A stretch of 64,000 bases of DNA from JAMWDF01 sp964645405. Its GTDB lineage: Bacteria; Ratteibacteria; UBA8468; B48-G9; DSTR01. Each line of letters opens with the position of its first letter. The stretch's first letter is position 1. Below, in pieces: positions 41,021 through 49,227 of the stretch. A program made the position numbers and the translations under genes. The stretch is from assembly GCA_964645405.1 (NCBI GenBank), contig CAZYCA010000016.1, forward strand, positions 194,619 to 258,618, written 5' to 3'. The notes beneath the pieces are model-generated. The model was not told where the DNA came from, ran no database searches, and saw only the letters and a program-made list of their open reading frames with translations.

Positions 41021-41766
41021 GGCTTCTGATACTGAAAAGCTTGCTCAATCTTCTGTTTCAATTCAGGCACTGATAGGTTTTCATATATTTTCCCTTGCAC
41101 AGCCAGGGAGATACGCCCGGTTTCTTCTGATGTTATAATCGCCAGAGCATCGGTTTCTTCACTCAGTTTCAGGGCAGAAAGGTGCCTGGTTCCCCAGTGA
41201 TTTTGTTTCGGACGAGAATCCATGGGCAGAATGCAACCAGCTGCCGCTATGCGATTTTCATGGATGATAACAGCTCCATCATGCAGGGGACTTCCGGGAT
41301 GGAAAATGGTAATCAGAGTTCTGCGGTCAATGCAGCTATCAAGTAAACACCCCGTCTCTGCATATGTACCCAGACGGGTTGTCCGCTCTAAAACTATCAA
41401 ACTGCCGGTACGCTGTTGCGCCATCACCTTTACTGCTTCTATCAGTTCCGCCACTTCCGGAGGATGGAGAGTGGAAAAAGGAAAAAGACGACCTGTACCT
41501 AACTTTCGTAAAACATTCCTTAATTCTGGTTGAAAGATTACTACCAGGGCTACCATACCGATAGCAAAAATTTTCTCCAGCAACCAGTTCAGTGTTCTCA
41601 GGTGTACTGCCTGGGCAACAAAAGTAATCAAAAAAAGGAGCAATATTCCCTTTAAGAGCTGAACTGCTTTGGTCTCGCGGATAAAGATTATCAGATAGTA
41701 GATAAGAACAGAGACAATGCAGATGTCCCCAACTGTGGTAATATAAAGCATTAATCCCGGTTTCAT
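41017..41766 (-). CDS. cdaA: Diadenylate cyclase CdaA, RHR motif altered
   Basis: 249 residues. Three membrane segments (about 8-29, 38-54, 62-80) precede the DAC domain. The catalytic DGA is at 163-165 and ITSEETGRISLA follows at about 211. The RHR motif that contacts ATP phosphates reads R194-H195-L196 (GTRHLSALKLS). The enzyme makes c-di-AMP from two ATP, controlling potassium and cell-wall homeostasis. It is coupled by four-base overlaps to hisC upstream and the YbbR-like gene downstream. Confidence 0.88.
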   Translation of the reverse strand: MKPGLMLYITTVGDICIVSVLIYYLIIFIRETKAVQLLKGILLLFLITFVAQAVHLRTLNWLLEKIFAIGMVALVVIFQPELRNVLRKLGTGRLFPFSTLHPPEVAELIEAVKVMAQQRTGSLIVLERTTRLGTYAETGCLLDSCIDRRTLITIFHPGSPLHDGAVIIHENRIAAAGCILPMDSRPKQNHWGTRHLSALKLSEETDALAIITSEETGRISLAVQGKIYENLSVPELKQKIEQAFQYQKP

Positions 41767-42860
41767 AAAATTTGCTTCAGCTGGCTTATCAATTTTTCGT
41801 TTTGTTCTCTGGTACCAATGGTAATTCTGAGATAGTTTTCATTAAGACCTGGTGCTGGCATATGCCTGACAATAATTCCCTTTCTTTCCAGTTCTTGCAC
41901 TAAACTGCCTGCCGGTTTTGAGAGATTACACAGAATGAAATTAGCCTGGGTGGGAGTAAAGGGAATTTTCAGCAGGCTCAACTCCTTATAAAGATACCTT
42001 TTCCCGCTGGCATTGTTTTTTAAACTTTGTCTCACATAGGCTTTATCCTTCAGGGCAGCTCTGGCTGCTTCCTGTGCCAGTCCTGTAGTATTGAAGGGTG
42101 GTCTGATTTTCTCCATAAGGCTAATCATTTCCTGAGGTCCGATACCATAACCAATCCGCAGCCCGGCAAGTCCATATATCTTGGAAAATGTTCTTACCAC
42201 AAGGACCGGATGTTTTCGGAACCAGGGCAAAGCACTGCCATAATTCTTTTCTTCCACATACTCAGCGTAGGCCTCATCAGAAATAACTACAACGTCTCGG
42301 GGGATGTTTTTCCAGATGAAGTTAAGCTGGGAACGTGTAACAATAGTGCCGGTGGGATTATTGGGATTGCACAGGATGAGAACTTTTGTTTTTCTTGTGA
42401 TACCAGCAACAATTTTCTCCACATCGTAGGAAAAGTCAGCGTTCAAGGGTATTTCCACCGGGTTAGCGCCTATCATATGGCACAAAATAGGATAAATAAG
42501 AAATGATGGCCTGGGGAAAATAACCTCATCACCAGGATTGACAAAAGCCTGCAGGCAAAGGGAGATGGCTTCACTGGAGCCGCTGGTGACAATAAGTTCT
42601 TCCGCTTTAACTTTAAAGATATTTGCAAGTTCCTGTTTCAAATAATAGGCAGAAGCCTCCGGATAACGGTGGATTTCCTTCAGATTCTGCCGGATAGCCG
42701 CTACTGCCCTGGGAGATGGACCCAGCGGATTTTCATTGGATGCCAGTTTTATGATAGAACGCAAACCGTACTGTCGAAAGACTTCTTCAACAGGTCTACC
42801 GGGAACATAAGGTCTGATGTTTTTTAAGGAAGGTTTTGCCAGTTTTTCCAGAGAACCCAT
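41763..42860 (-). CDS. hisC: Histidinol-phosphate aminotransferase
   Basis: 365 residues, class I/II aminotransferase. LASNENPLGPSP is near residue 38, NPNNPTGT near 165 and SDEAYAEY near 195. The PLP lysine lies in RTFSKIYGLAGLRIGYG at about 225, and the C-terminal Arg in NYLRITIGT. It converts imidazole acetol phosphate to histidinol phosphate; HisC homologues may also act on aromatic amino acids, which could matter given the aro genes. It starts 12 bases after trpS ends. Confidence 0.88.
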   Translation of the reverse strand: MGSLEKLAKPSLKNIRPYVPGRPVEEVFRQYGLRSIIKLASNENPLGPSPRAVAAIRQNLKEIHRYPEASAYYLKQELANIFKVKAEELIVTSGSSEAISLCLQAFVNPGDEVIFPRPSFLIYPILCHMIGANPVEIPLNADFSYDVEKIVAGITRKTKVLILCNPNNPTGTIVTRSQLNFIWKNIPRDVVVISDEAYAEYVEEKNYGSALPWFRKHPVLVVRTFSKIYGLAGLRIGYGIGPQEMISLMEKIRPPFNTTGLAQEAARAALKDKAYVRQSLKNNASGKRYLYKELSLLKIPFTPTQANFILCNLSKPAGSLVQELERKGIIVRHMPAPGLNENYLRITIGTREQNEKLISQLKQIL

Positions 42861-42871
42861 TTTCCCCCTTT

Positions 42872-43867
42872 TTAAGGATTTAGTAAACCACAGGCCTGTT
42901 TAGCCTGCTTCAGAGTTTCTCCCGCTACAGTCCGGGCTTTTTCCGCTCCCTCTTTTAAAATTTTGTGCAAAACATCCATGTTTTTTTCCAACTGGTTTCT
43001 GCGTTCTCTAAGCGGAGAAAGAAAAGAGATTGTTTTTTCTGCAAGGTTTCTCTTGCAGTCGGTGCAGCCAATCAGTGCCGAGCGACAGTCAGCTGCTATT
43101 TTTTCTGTTTCCAGGTTATTGAACAACTGATGGTAAGCGAAAGCCGGGCATGTCTCCGGATGACCCGGGTCTTTCCTGTAGACCCTTTTAGGGTCAGTAA
43201 ACATATTAAGAATTTTCCGTCTTATATTTTCAGGTTCATCCTTGAGGTAGATGCAGTTGTCATAGGACTTGCTCATCTTTCGGTTGTCAGTTCCTGGGAT
43301 CTTTGGTGTTTCAGTTAAAAGTGCCTCCGGCTCAGGAAAAACTGAGCCGTAAAGGTAGTTAAAACGCCGTGCTATTTCCCGGGTAAGCTCCAGATGGGGC
43401 AACTGGTCTACCCCGATGGGTACGCAACTGGCACGGTAGATAAGGATGTCGGCAGCCTGAAGCACAGGATATCCCAGGAATCCATAGGTTTGTAAATCTT
43501 TCTCCCTGAGTGTTTCTATCTGTTCCTTGTAAACCGGGTTTCTTTCCAGCCAGGCTACAGGTGTGACCATGGAAAAAAGCAGGTGTAGCTCGGTATGTTC
43601 GGGGACATGTGACTGAACAAAAATAGTACAGACTTCGGGGTCTAATCCGGCGGCAAGAAAATCCAGTGCGATTTCTTTCACATTGCTGGCAATGGATTGA
43701 GGACTGGCGTATTCAGTACTGAGTGCGTGCCAGTCAGCAATCATATAGAAGCAGCGGTAACCTTCCCGGGGTAAACGTTTCCAGTTGGTGAGCGCTCCAA
43801 AGTAGTGCCCGATATGCAGCGGTCCTGTTGGTCTCATACCACTGAGTACTCTCTTTTCTGAATTCAT
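42872..43867 (-). CDS. trpS: Tryptophanyl-tRNA synthetase
   Basis: 331 residues, class Ic synthetase. The HIGH motif is PTGPLHIGHYFGAL (about 13-26) and the KMSKS loop is NRKMSKSYDN (about 195). The DQLPHLELTR region is present. The start codon and the bases just before it belong to the dispersed AAGTT repeat, and no ribosome site is visible. It leads the trpS-hisC-cdaA-cdaR-pdxJ-DUF4013 run. Confidence 0.95.
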   Translation of the reverse strand: MNSEKRVLSGMRPTGPLHIGHYFGALTNWKRLPREGYRCFYMIADWHALSTEYASPQSIASNVKEIALDFLAAGLDPEVCTIFVQSHVPEHTELHLLFSMVTPVAWLERNPVYKEQIETLREKDLQTYGFLGYPVLQAADILIYRASCVPIGVDQLPHLELTREIARRFNYLYGSVFPEPEALLTETPKIPGTDNRKMSKSYDNCIYLKDEPENIRRKILNMFTDPKRVYRKDPGHPETCPAFAYHQLFNNLETEKIAADCRSALIGCTDCKRNLAEKTISFLSPLRERRNQLEKNMDVLHKILKEGAEKARTVAGETLKQAKQACGLLNP

Positions 43868-43900
43868 AAGTTATTTAGTTCTGAAGTTAATAACTTCATT
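43864..43900. repeat. AAGTT-type dispersed repeat, copy 3
   Basis: It includes AGTTCTGAAGTTA, identical to 22140-22152. It fills the 31-base junction between the macro-Nudix gene and trpS and contains the trpS ATG. Confidence 0.6.
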
Positions 43901-44873
43901 ATTCAGCATCAGAATTCGTATCTTTCTTCCGCCAGGCAAAGTAGTCGTTCAGAATGCTTCCGTGGTCAAAAGCCAGTGTGCCGGGCAGATTCTGCCGGGA
44001 AAAGATACCGATGGCTGCAGCATCATCACCGGCTTTCGGGGTGCCAGTGGAAGACGCAGTAAAAACTGTGGCGATGGTGTGAAATCTGGGGTCGCGGCCT
44101 GGTCGGGAATAGGTATGGAACTGCTTCAGATTGGTAAGTTGCAGTCCTGTTTCTTCTCTGGCTTCTCTAACTGCCGCCTCTTCCAGGCTTTCTCCATAGT
44201 CCACAAAACCACCGGGTAGAGCCCAGCCGGCTGGATAGTTTTTCCTTTCCACCAGGACAATCCCTCCTGCCACCTCAATAATGATATCCACCGTGGGCAG
44301 CGGATTACGAAAGGCTTTGCGGGACAGCTGAGCCAGTAAAGGTTCTGCTGCTTCCAGAAAAGTGTTGAAATCCTGCTCACTCCAGAGGACGAAAAATAGT
44401 TTACTGGGGTAGCTAAAACAGGCGGTGTGTCTGAGTACTTCCTCTACCATGACGGTAGCTACCTGTCCCACAGATACACCTCCTGCCCCGCAGCCAAGGG
44501 CTGGAAAAGCCAGACTGGATATTTTCAGTTTTTCGGCACTTTTTAGGGTATTCTGTGTTGCCAGGCGAATGATTTCCTGGCTGGAAGTTCCGGAGCTGTC
44601 CACGGTAACTGCATGGATAACATAGCGGCAGGCAAGGCTACCGCCTCCTGTTACCGCTACATCTCCCAGGGGTACAGGTGCCTTTTTTCTTGCTTCCCTT
44701 TCTATAATGCTTCCCCCTTTCTTTTTAATAGCAGCTGCAACTCCGCCACCCATTACCATTTTGCCGTTAGCTGCATTGACAATGGCTTCTGCTGGCTCAG
44801 TACTTATATCCCCCTGTTTAATCTCCCATCTGCTGCTGCCTATGTAAAAGATTGCCCGGTTCATAGATTTCAT
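43899..44873 (-). CDS. Macro domain-Nudix hydrolase fusion
   Basis: 324 residues. The macro domain (about 8-172) has GDISTEPAEAIVNAANGKMVMGGGVAAAI (residues 21-49) and ALGCGAGGVSVG (125-136), the ADP-ribose pocket. The Nudix domain (about 193-320) has a complete box at 222-244, G-x5-E-x7-REAREETGL, and an upstream GxALP strand. Macro domains bind or hydrolyse ADP-ribose esters; this Nudix type resembles ADP-ribose pyrophosphatases. The fusion may remove ADP-ribose derivatives and then split them to AMP and ribose 5-phosphate. That pathway is inference. It stands upstream of trpS, separated only by the repeat. Confidence 0.87.
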   Translation of the reverse strand: MKSMNRAIFYIGSSRWEIKQGDISTEPAEAIVNAANGKMVMGGGVAAAIKKKGGSIIEREARKKAPVPLGDVAVTGGGSLACRYVIHAVTVDSSGTSSQEIIRLATQNTLKSAEKLKISSLAFPALGCGAGGVSVGQVATVMVEEVLRHTACFSYPSKLFFVLWSEQDFNTFLEAAEPLLAQLSRKAFRNPLPTVDIIIEVAGGIVLVERKNYPAGWALPGGFVDYGESLEEAAVREAREETGLQLTNLKQFHTYSRPGRDPRFHTIATVFTASSTGTPKAGDDAAAIGIFSRQNLPGTLAFDHGSILNDYFAWRKKDTNSDAE

Positions 44874-44921
44874 TATAAGCGCAATTTCATTTTTCAGTCA
44901 AAAAGGTTAACTATTCAGAGT

Positions 44922-45320
44922 TTAAAAACCAGCGAGGAATTTCACCCAGACCTGACGTACTCTGGGACCATCAAATTCACAGAGAAAAATTCCCTGCCAG
45001 CTACCCAGTGTCAGGTTACCACCTGTAACCGGAACCAGGACAGAATGTCCTACCAGGGAAGAGGCTATATGGGCATCCGAGTTACCCTCACTGTGGCTGT
45101 ATCTGGCGTTTTCCGGGGCTAATTTCCCTAAAGCAGTCAAAATATCATCACTGACAGAAGGGTCAGCGTTTTCATTGATGGTAAGCCCGCAGGTAGTGTG
45201 AGGGACGAACACCAGGCAACAGCCATCTTTAAAACCACTATTTTCTATGCTTTTCCCTATCAGGGGGGTGATGTCTACCATCTCCCGGCGTCTGGTGGTT
45301 ATTACGGTGAATTTTTCCAT
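44922..45320 (-). CDS. YjbQ/UPF0047 family protein
   Basis: 132 residues, full length. The signature VFVPHTTCGLTINENADPSV (about 42-61) has the conserved His and Glu-Asn, and the C-terminal GSWQGIFLCEFDGPR is the second family motif. Members have weak thiamin phosphate synthase activity in vivo (secondary thiamine-phosphate synthase); the true reaction is unclear. It is three bases after the M18 aminopeptidase on the same strand. Confidence 0.87.
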   Translation of the reverse strand: MEKFTVITTRRREMVDITPLIGKSIENSGFKDGCCLVFVPHTTCGLTINENADPSVSDDILTALGKLAPENARYSHSEGNSDAHIASSLVGHSVLVPVTGGNLTLGSWQGIFLCEFDGPRVRQVWVKFLAGF

Positions 45321-45323
45321 ATT

Positions 45324-46688
45324 TCATCCTTCTTGATAAAAGGCAGTGTATGCCTGGAAAGCGCTATAAATATCTGCCTTACTGGTCACCTCAAATGGTG
45401 CATGCATAGAAAGGACCGGTACCCCGCAGTCCGCGGTATCTATGTTAAGGCGGGCAAAATAGGTGCTGATAGTTCCCCCGCCGCCCTGCTCTACTTTGCC
45501 CATTTCTCCTGGCTGCCAGGAAATCTGATTTTTGTCAAAGATATGCCGGAGATAAGCCAGATACTCAGCTGTGGGTTCTACACTGCCGGCTTTACCTCTA
45601 CCTCCTATTGTCCTTTCCAGTACCACCCCACATCCCAGGCGCGCAGCATTACGGGGGTCGTAAGCATCACGGTAGTTTGGGTCCAGGGCGGTTGCCACAT
45701 CAGCAGAAATTGCTCTGGAATTCTGGAAGAAAAGTCTTTTCTCCCTGCTGCTTCCTCCTTCTTTTTCCAGAAGTTCTTCCAGAAAAAACTGAAAGAAAGA
45801 AGACTGAGCGGAAGTGGCTCCATAGCTACCAATTTCTTCCTGGTCTGTAAGAATGCAGAAAGCACTCCTTGGGATTTGACTCAGACCGAGTAAAGCAAAA
45901 AATGCCGTGTAAGCACATACCCTGTCATCCTGGCCATAACCAGCAAGCATACTTCTGTCAAACCCCACGTCTCTTGCTGGTCCGGATGGTACAACCTCAA
46001 ATTCGCTGCTGATAAAGTCTTCTTCCTGAATACCCCAGTGTTCCTTTAGCCAGCGCAAAAGGAAATTTTTAACCGGTTCCTTCTCTTCTCTGGAATCTGG
46101 TATACTACCAACCAAAAGGTTCAGATTCTCTCCGGGGAAACCCTCCTCAATGGTTTTTTTCATCTGGTCTTTAGCCAGGTGCGGCAGAAGGTCAGTGATT
46201 GTGAATACAGGGTCACCTGGTTTTTCGCCAAGACAGACCTCTTTTTTCTCTCCGTTTTTCAGGACAATGGTCCCATAAACAGATAACGGTATACTTAACC
46301 ACTGGTACTTTTTTATGCCTCCGTAATAACAGGTCTTAAAAAAGGCAAGGTTTTCCTCCTCATAAAGGGGAATTGTTTTCAAATCCAGCCGGGGGGAATC
46401 AATATGAGCAGCAATGATGCGGCTGCCAGAAATCAAAGGGTGGCTGCCCACCTGACACAGAAAAAGCTGTTTGTTCCTGTTCACCTGGTAGACTTTATCA
46501 CCGCATCTTAACTGCTGGTAATCCTCCAGTCGCCTGTAGCCAGATTCCTCAGCGGCTTTCACACAGGCCTGGAGGAATTTTCTTACGGTTTTATTTTCAC
46601 TCAGAAAACTTTTATACCGGTCGCAAAATTCCAGAGCTTTGTTTTTACCTTCCTGGTTCCATTTAAGCCAGGTACTTTGCCTTTCCAT
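45324..46688 (-). CDS. M18 family aminopeptidase
   Basis: 454 residues from ATG 46688, chosen for GGAG seven bases upstream; an ATG at 46727 has none. Zinc motifs are AAHIDSPRLDLK (about 95), DDRVCAYTAF, DQEEIGSYGATS (about 285) and VLSMHAPFEVTSKAD near the C-terminus. M18 enzymes are dodecameric cytoplasmic aspartyl or broad aminopeptidases. It lies between the HEAT-repeat gene and yjbQ, all on one strand. Confidence 0.9.
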   Translation of the reverse strand: MERQSTWLKWNQEGKNKALEFCDRYKSFLSENKTVRKFLQACVKAAEESGYRRLEDYQQLRCGDKVYQVNRNKQLFLCQVGSHPLISGSRIIAAHIDSPRLDLKTIPLYEEENLAFFKTCYYGGIKKYQWLSIPLSVYGTIVLKNGEKKEVCLGEKPGDPVFTITDLLPHLAKDQMKKTIEEGFPGENLNLLVGSIPDSREEKEPVKNFLLRWLKEHWGIQEEDFISSEFEVVPSGPARDVGFDRSMLAGYGQDDRVCAYTAFFALLGLSQIPRSAFCILTDQEEIGSYGATSAQSSFFQFFLEELLEKEGGSSREKRLFFQNSRAISADVATALDPNYRDAYDPRNAARLGCGVVLERTIGGRGKAGSVEPTAEYLAYLRHIFDKNQISWQPGEMGKVEQGGGGTISTYFARLNIDTADCGVPVLSMHAPFEVTSKADIYSAFQAYTAFYQEG

Positions 46689-46883
46689 TTTTTTCTCCGT
46701 TTTTATATTCCCTTTATTATAGGGCATACAGTTTTTCCAGTCAAAGAAGGCAGGCTCTCACTTTTTCGGAATCTTAGGATTATTCCACAGCTTTACCGCA
46801 TACTGCCCCCTGGGATGCCTTTTCTTTCCTCCCGGGGAGTTTTTGCAGGACAGTGCAAAAAAGAAGGATTCTGGCTCTCTTTG

Positions 46884-46917
46884 TTAATAAGTTCTGAAGT
46901 TCCAAAGTTATGAAATT
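46884..46917. repeat. AAGTT-type dispersed repeat, copy 4
   Basis: It carries AGTTCTGAAGTTCC and AAGTTCCAAAGTT, linking copies 1, 2 and 3. It lies in the 276-base gap between the HEAT-repeat gene and the M18 gene; nothing else was seen in that gap. Confidence 0.55.
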
Positions 46918-46964
46918 CTACAGAAATCTGCTCTTGCCAGGTCTTTCCGTTAAAAGTCTGGATT

Positions 46965-48092
46965 TCAGGGCCAGAAGGAGTAACGCGCAGCATTTCTTTC
47001 CCACCACAGATACCAGGAACTGATATCTTTCCCCAAATCGACACCGGTAAGATTTATCAGCACTTTAGAGGCGGCTTTTCGCACCAGTAAATTTCTTTCC
47101 TGAACTAAAGGGATAAGGGAACCTGCTGCCCGGGTATCCTTCAACCTGCCTAATGCCCTGATAGCCTGCAGTTTAACCTCTGCATCCTTGTCCCGGAGAA
47201 GACAAACAAGTGGTTCGGTAGCTCTCTGGTCGCCCAGCCTTCCAAGAGCCCAGGCAGCAGAAGCTCTGACCAGAAAGTGGCTGTCATTGAGGGAATCAAT
47301 AAGGCAGGGTACAGCCTGGGTATCACCCAGCCGGCCCAGAGCCAGCGCTACCTGCCACCTGACTGCCTCCTGTTTATCTTTCAGATATTCTAACAGAAAG
47401 GGAACAACCACGTCTTCTCCAATCTGTCCTAAAGACCTGATTGCTGCTACCCTGACAGCAGTAGATTTATCTCCCAAAAGTGGCAACAAAAATTCTATGG
47501 CTTTTGGATAACCAAGTTTTCCCAGAGCTGCTGCAGCCTGTTCTCTTACAGAGGCTTCTTTATCAGCAGTAGCCTTCATCAGTGCTTCCAGCGCCTGGTC
47601 ACATCTCATGCTACCTAAAGTTGCGGCGGCGTTAGCTCTTAACCGGGTACTGGAATCCTGAAGTAATTTGATAAAAGTTTCTGTACAACGGCTATCTTTA
47701 AGCTTGAGCAAAAGATGTCCTAAGGTTACTCTTTCCTTCTCCCCGGCGTTTTCCAGAGCCGATTGCAACGGTTCTACCGCCCGGGAACCCATTTTTTCCA
47801 GGATGCGACTGGCTATTCTTGACGGGGAACTTACAACACCGGTGGTCAGCCGTACAGGCGTTTCACAGGAAAGGCACTTGATTAAAAGAGGGATAGCCTC
47901 TGCGGGCACCACAGAAAGTCTGCTGATTTTATCAGCAGCTTCAGCCATAACGAAAGGGTCAGGAGAATTTAACTGTACCAGCAGAGATTTATCCCGGGCA
48001 GCGGAAAAATTTTTGGGTGCTACATTATTTCCTCCGCAGGTGTAATGAACAGAACAGAAAAGAATAAGAAGACTGAGTAATCCTGATTTCAT
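46965..48092 (-). CDS. Exported HEAT-repeat protein
   Basis: 375 residues. The N-terminal signal peptide (about 3-20, SGLLSLLILFCSVHYTC) ends in Cys-Gly, but the lipobox is poor. About nine HEAT/PBS-lyase-type repeats of 31 residues follow from 35 to 360. Each has a DxxVR- or VRxxAAxALGxLG-type helix pair (for example VRWQVALALGRLGD). Such solenoids are protein-binding scaffolds. The partner is unknown. Confidence 0.82.
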   Translation of the reverse strand: MKSGLLSLLILFCSVHYTCGGNNVAPKNFSAARDKSLLVQLNSPDPFVMAEAADKISRLSVVPAEAIPLLIKCLSCETPVRLTTGVVSSPSRIASRILEKMGSRAVEPLQSALENAGEKERVTLGHLLLKLKDSRCTETFIKLLQDSSTRLRANAAATLGSMRCDQALEALMKATADKEASVREQAAAALGKLGYPKAIEFLLPLLGDKSTAVRVAAIRSLGQIGEDVVVPFLLEYLKDKQEAVRWQVALALGRLGDTQAVPCLIDSLNDSHFLVRASAAWALGRLGDQRATEPLVCLLRDKDAEVKLQAIRALGRLKDTRAAGSLIPLVQERNLLVRKAASKVLINLTGVDLGKDISSWYLWWERNAARYSFWP

Positions 48093-48116
48093 GGCTCCTT
48101 CTCCTTTTCAGTTTTC

Positions 48117-48608
48117 TTACCATTTTTCCCAGTGGAGAACTTCTTCCAGTGGCCTTTTGGAAGGAAGAGGTTTCTCCGCAGGATACCCTAAAGCTACCAG
48201 ACTTACCAGACGGTAGTTCTCAGGCACCCCTAAGAGACGGCGTATTTGTTCTGCATAGGGCTTTTTGTCTCCAGCCACCCAGCAGCTTCCCAGTCCGCAG
48301 GCCTGGGCTGCTATCAGTATATTTTCTGTTGCCGCGCTTCCATCCTCCAGGTAATACTTCGTTTCCTGGCAGAATACAGCGATACAGACAGGTGCCTGAG
48401 CGATGAACTTGCCATAATCAGTCAGTTGAGCAATGTTTTTTCTGGTTTCGCCTTCAGTTACCACTATGAATTCCCAGGGCTGTAAATTTCTGGCTGTGGC
48501 TGCTAATCTTCCACAGTCAATGATGTCGGCGAGAATCTCTTTTGGTACGGGTCTGCTTTGAAATAACCTGATACTTCGACGCTGTTTCAGGGCTTTTAAA
48601 GCGTCCAT
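48117..48608 (-). CDS. Nitroreductase family protein
   Basis: 163 residues from ATG 48608, which has AGGAGG six bases upstream. The longer frame from 48707 overlaps cobO and has no such site. FMN-binding motifs are RRSIRLFQSRPV (9-20), AATARNLQPWEFIVV (about 36-50), ILIAAQACGLGSCWV (about 98) and LVALGYP near 140. It reduces nitro groups, quinones or flavins. A BluB-like role is conceivable beside cobO, but the sequence looks generic. Confidence 0.85.
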   Translation of the reverse strand: MDALKALKQRRSIRLFQSRPVPKEILADIIDCGRLAATARNLQPWEFIVVTEGETRKNIAQLTDYGKFIAQAPVCIAVFCQETKYYLEDGSAATENILIAAQACGLGSCWVAGDKKPYAEQIRRLLGVPENYRLVSLVALGYPAEKPLPSKRPLEEVLHWEKW

Positions 48609-48696
48609 ATCCTGCCTCCTTTTTTCCTGTAAAGTAGCGGTTCTGTCTGTTAGGAAAGCTTTTGCGAACGCCCATAAAACCTCCTTATGCTCATTT

Positions 48697-49227
48697 TTAA
48701 AATTCAATTCCCTTTCTTGCTTTGATTCCGGGAAAAGGATGCTTCAAGGCTTTTATTTCACTAATCAGCTGTGCCTTCTCTGCTATTTCAGGTGGCAGTG
48801 GTCTTCCGGTGAGAACCAGTTCGCAATTTTCATCCTTATTCTCCAGAAAAAGTATAAGTTTCTCCTCAGGGAGGAAACCATCCCGGAGAGCAATTAGAAT
48901 TTCGTCCAGGACAACAAGGTCAAATTTCTCTTTCTTGATTATTTGCTGGACTTTCTCCCAGGCTTTCGGAAAACTGCGGTAAAGGGCATCTGACTGTATT
49001 TTGCTATACTTTCCAAAAGCAGGATGTCCGGGGAAGGGATGATAAACCTTAATGTTTCTAATTTTTTTAAGAACAGTTACCTCACCGGTTCTGGCTGGTT
49101 TAAAAAAGCGGAAAAATCCTACCCTCAGACCATGGGCTGCTGCCCTGAGTGCCAGACCGCAGGCCGCAGTGGTTTTTCCTTTGCCATCACCTGTATAAAC
49201 CTGGACAAGACCGGGTTTTATACCCAT
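48697..49227 (-). CDS. cobO: Cob(I)alamin adenosyltransferase (CobA/CobO/BtuR type)
   Basis: 176 residues. The P-loop is TGDGKGKTTAACGLALRA (residues 12-29). FFKPARTGE, FDLVVLDEILIAL (Walker B, about 103) and VLTGRPLPPEIAEKA follow. It transfers the adenosyl group of ATP to cob(I)alamin. No other cobamide genes are in the window. The start overlaps the end of the Gfo/Idh gene by ten bases. Confidence 0.92.
   Translation of the reverse strand: MGIKPGLVQVYTGDGKGKTTAACGLALRAAAHGLRVGFFRFFKPARTGEVTVLKKIRNIKVYHPFPGHPAFGKYSKIQSDALYRSFPKAWEKVQQIIKKEKFDLVVLDEILIALRDGFLPEEKLILFLENKDENCELVLTGRPLPPEIAEKAQLISEIKALKHPFPGIKARKGIEF

Noticed and set aside
44613..45122. 169-codon plus-strand frame over the macro-Nudix and yjbQ genes
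   Set aside because: It runs antisense across two well-supported genes and its composition is not protein-like.
45198..45893. 231-codon plus-strand frame opposite the M18 aminopeptidase
   Set aside because: It is antisense to a complete enzyme gene, has no recognisable domain and no ribosome site.
48117..48608. BluB (dimethylbenzimidazole synthase) because of the cobO neighbour
   Set aside because: The protein is short and has only generic nitroreductase motifs; no other cobamide genes are nearby.
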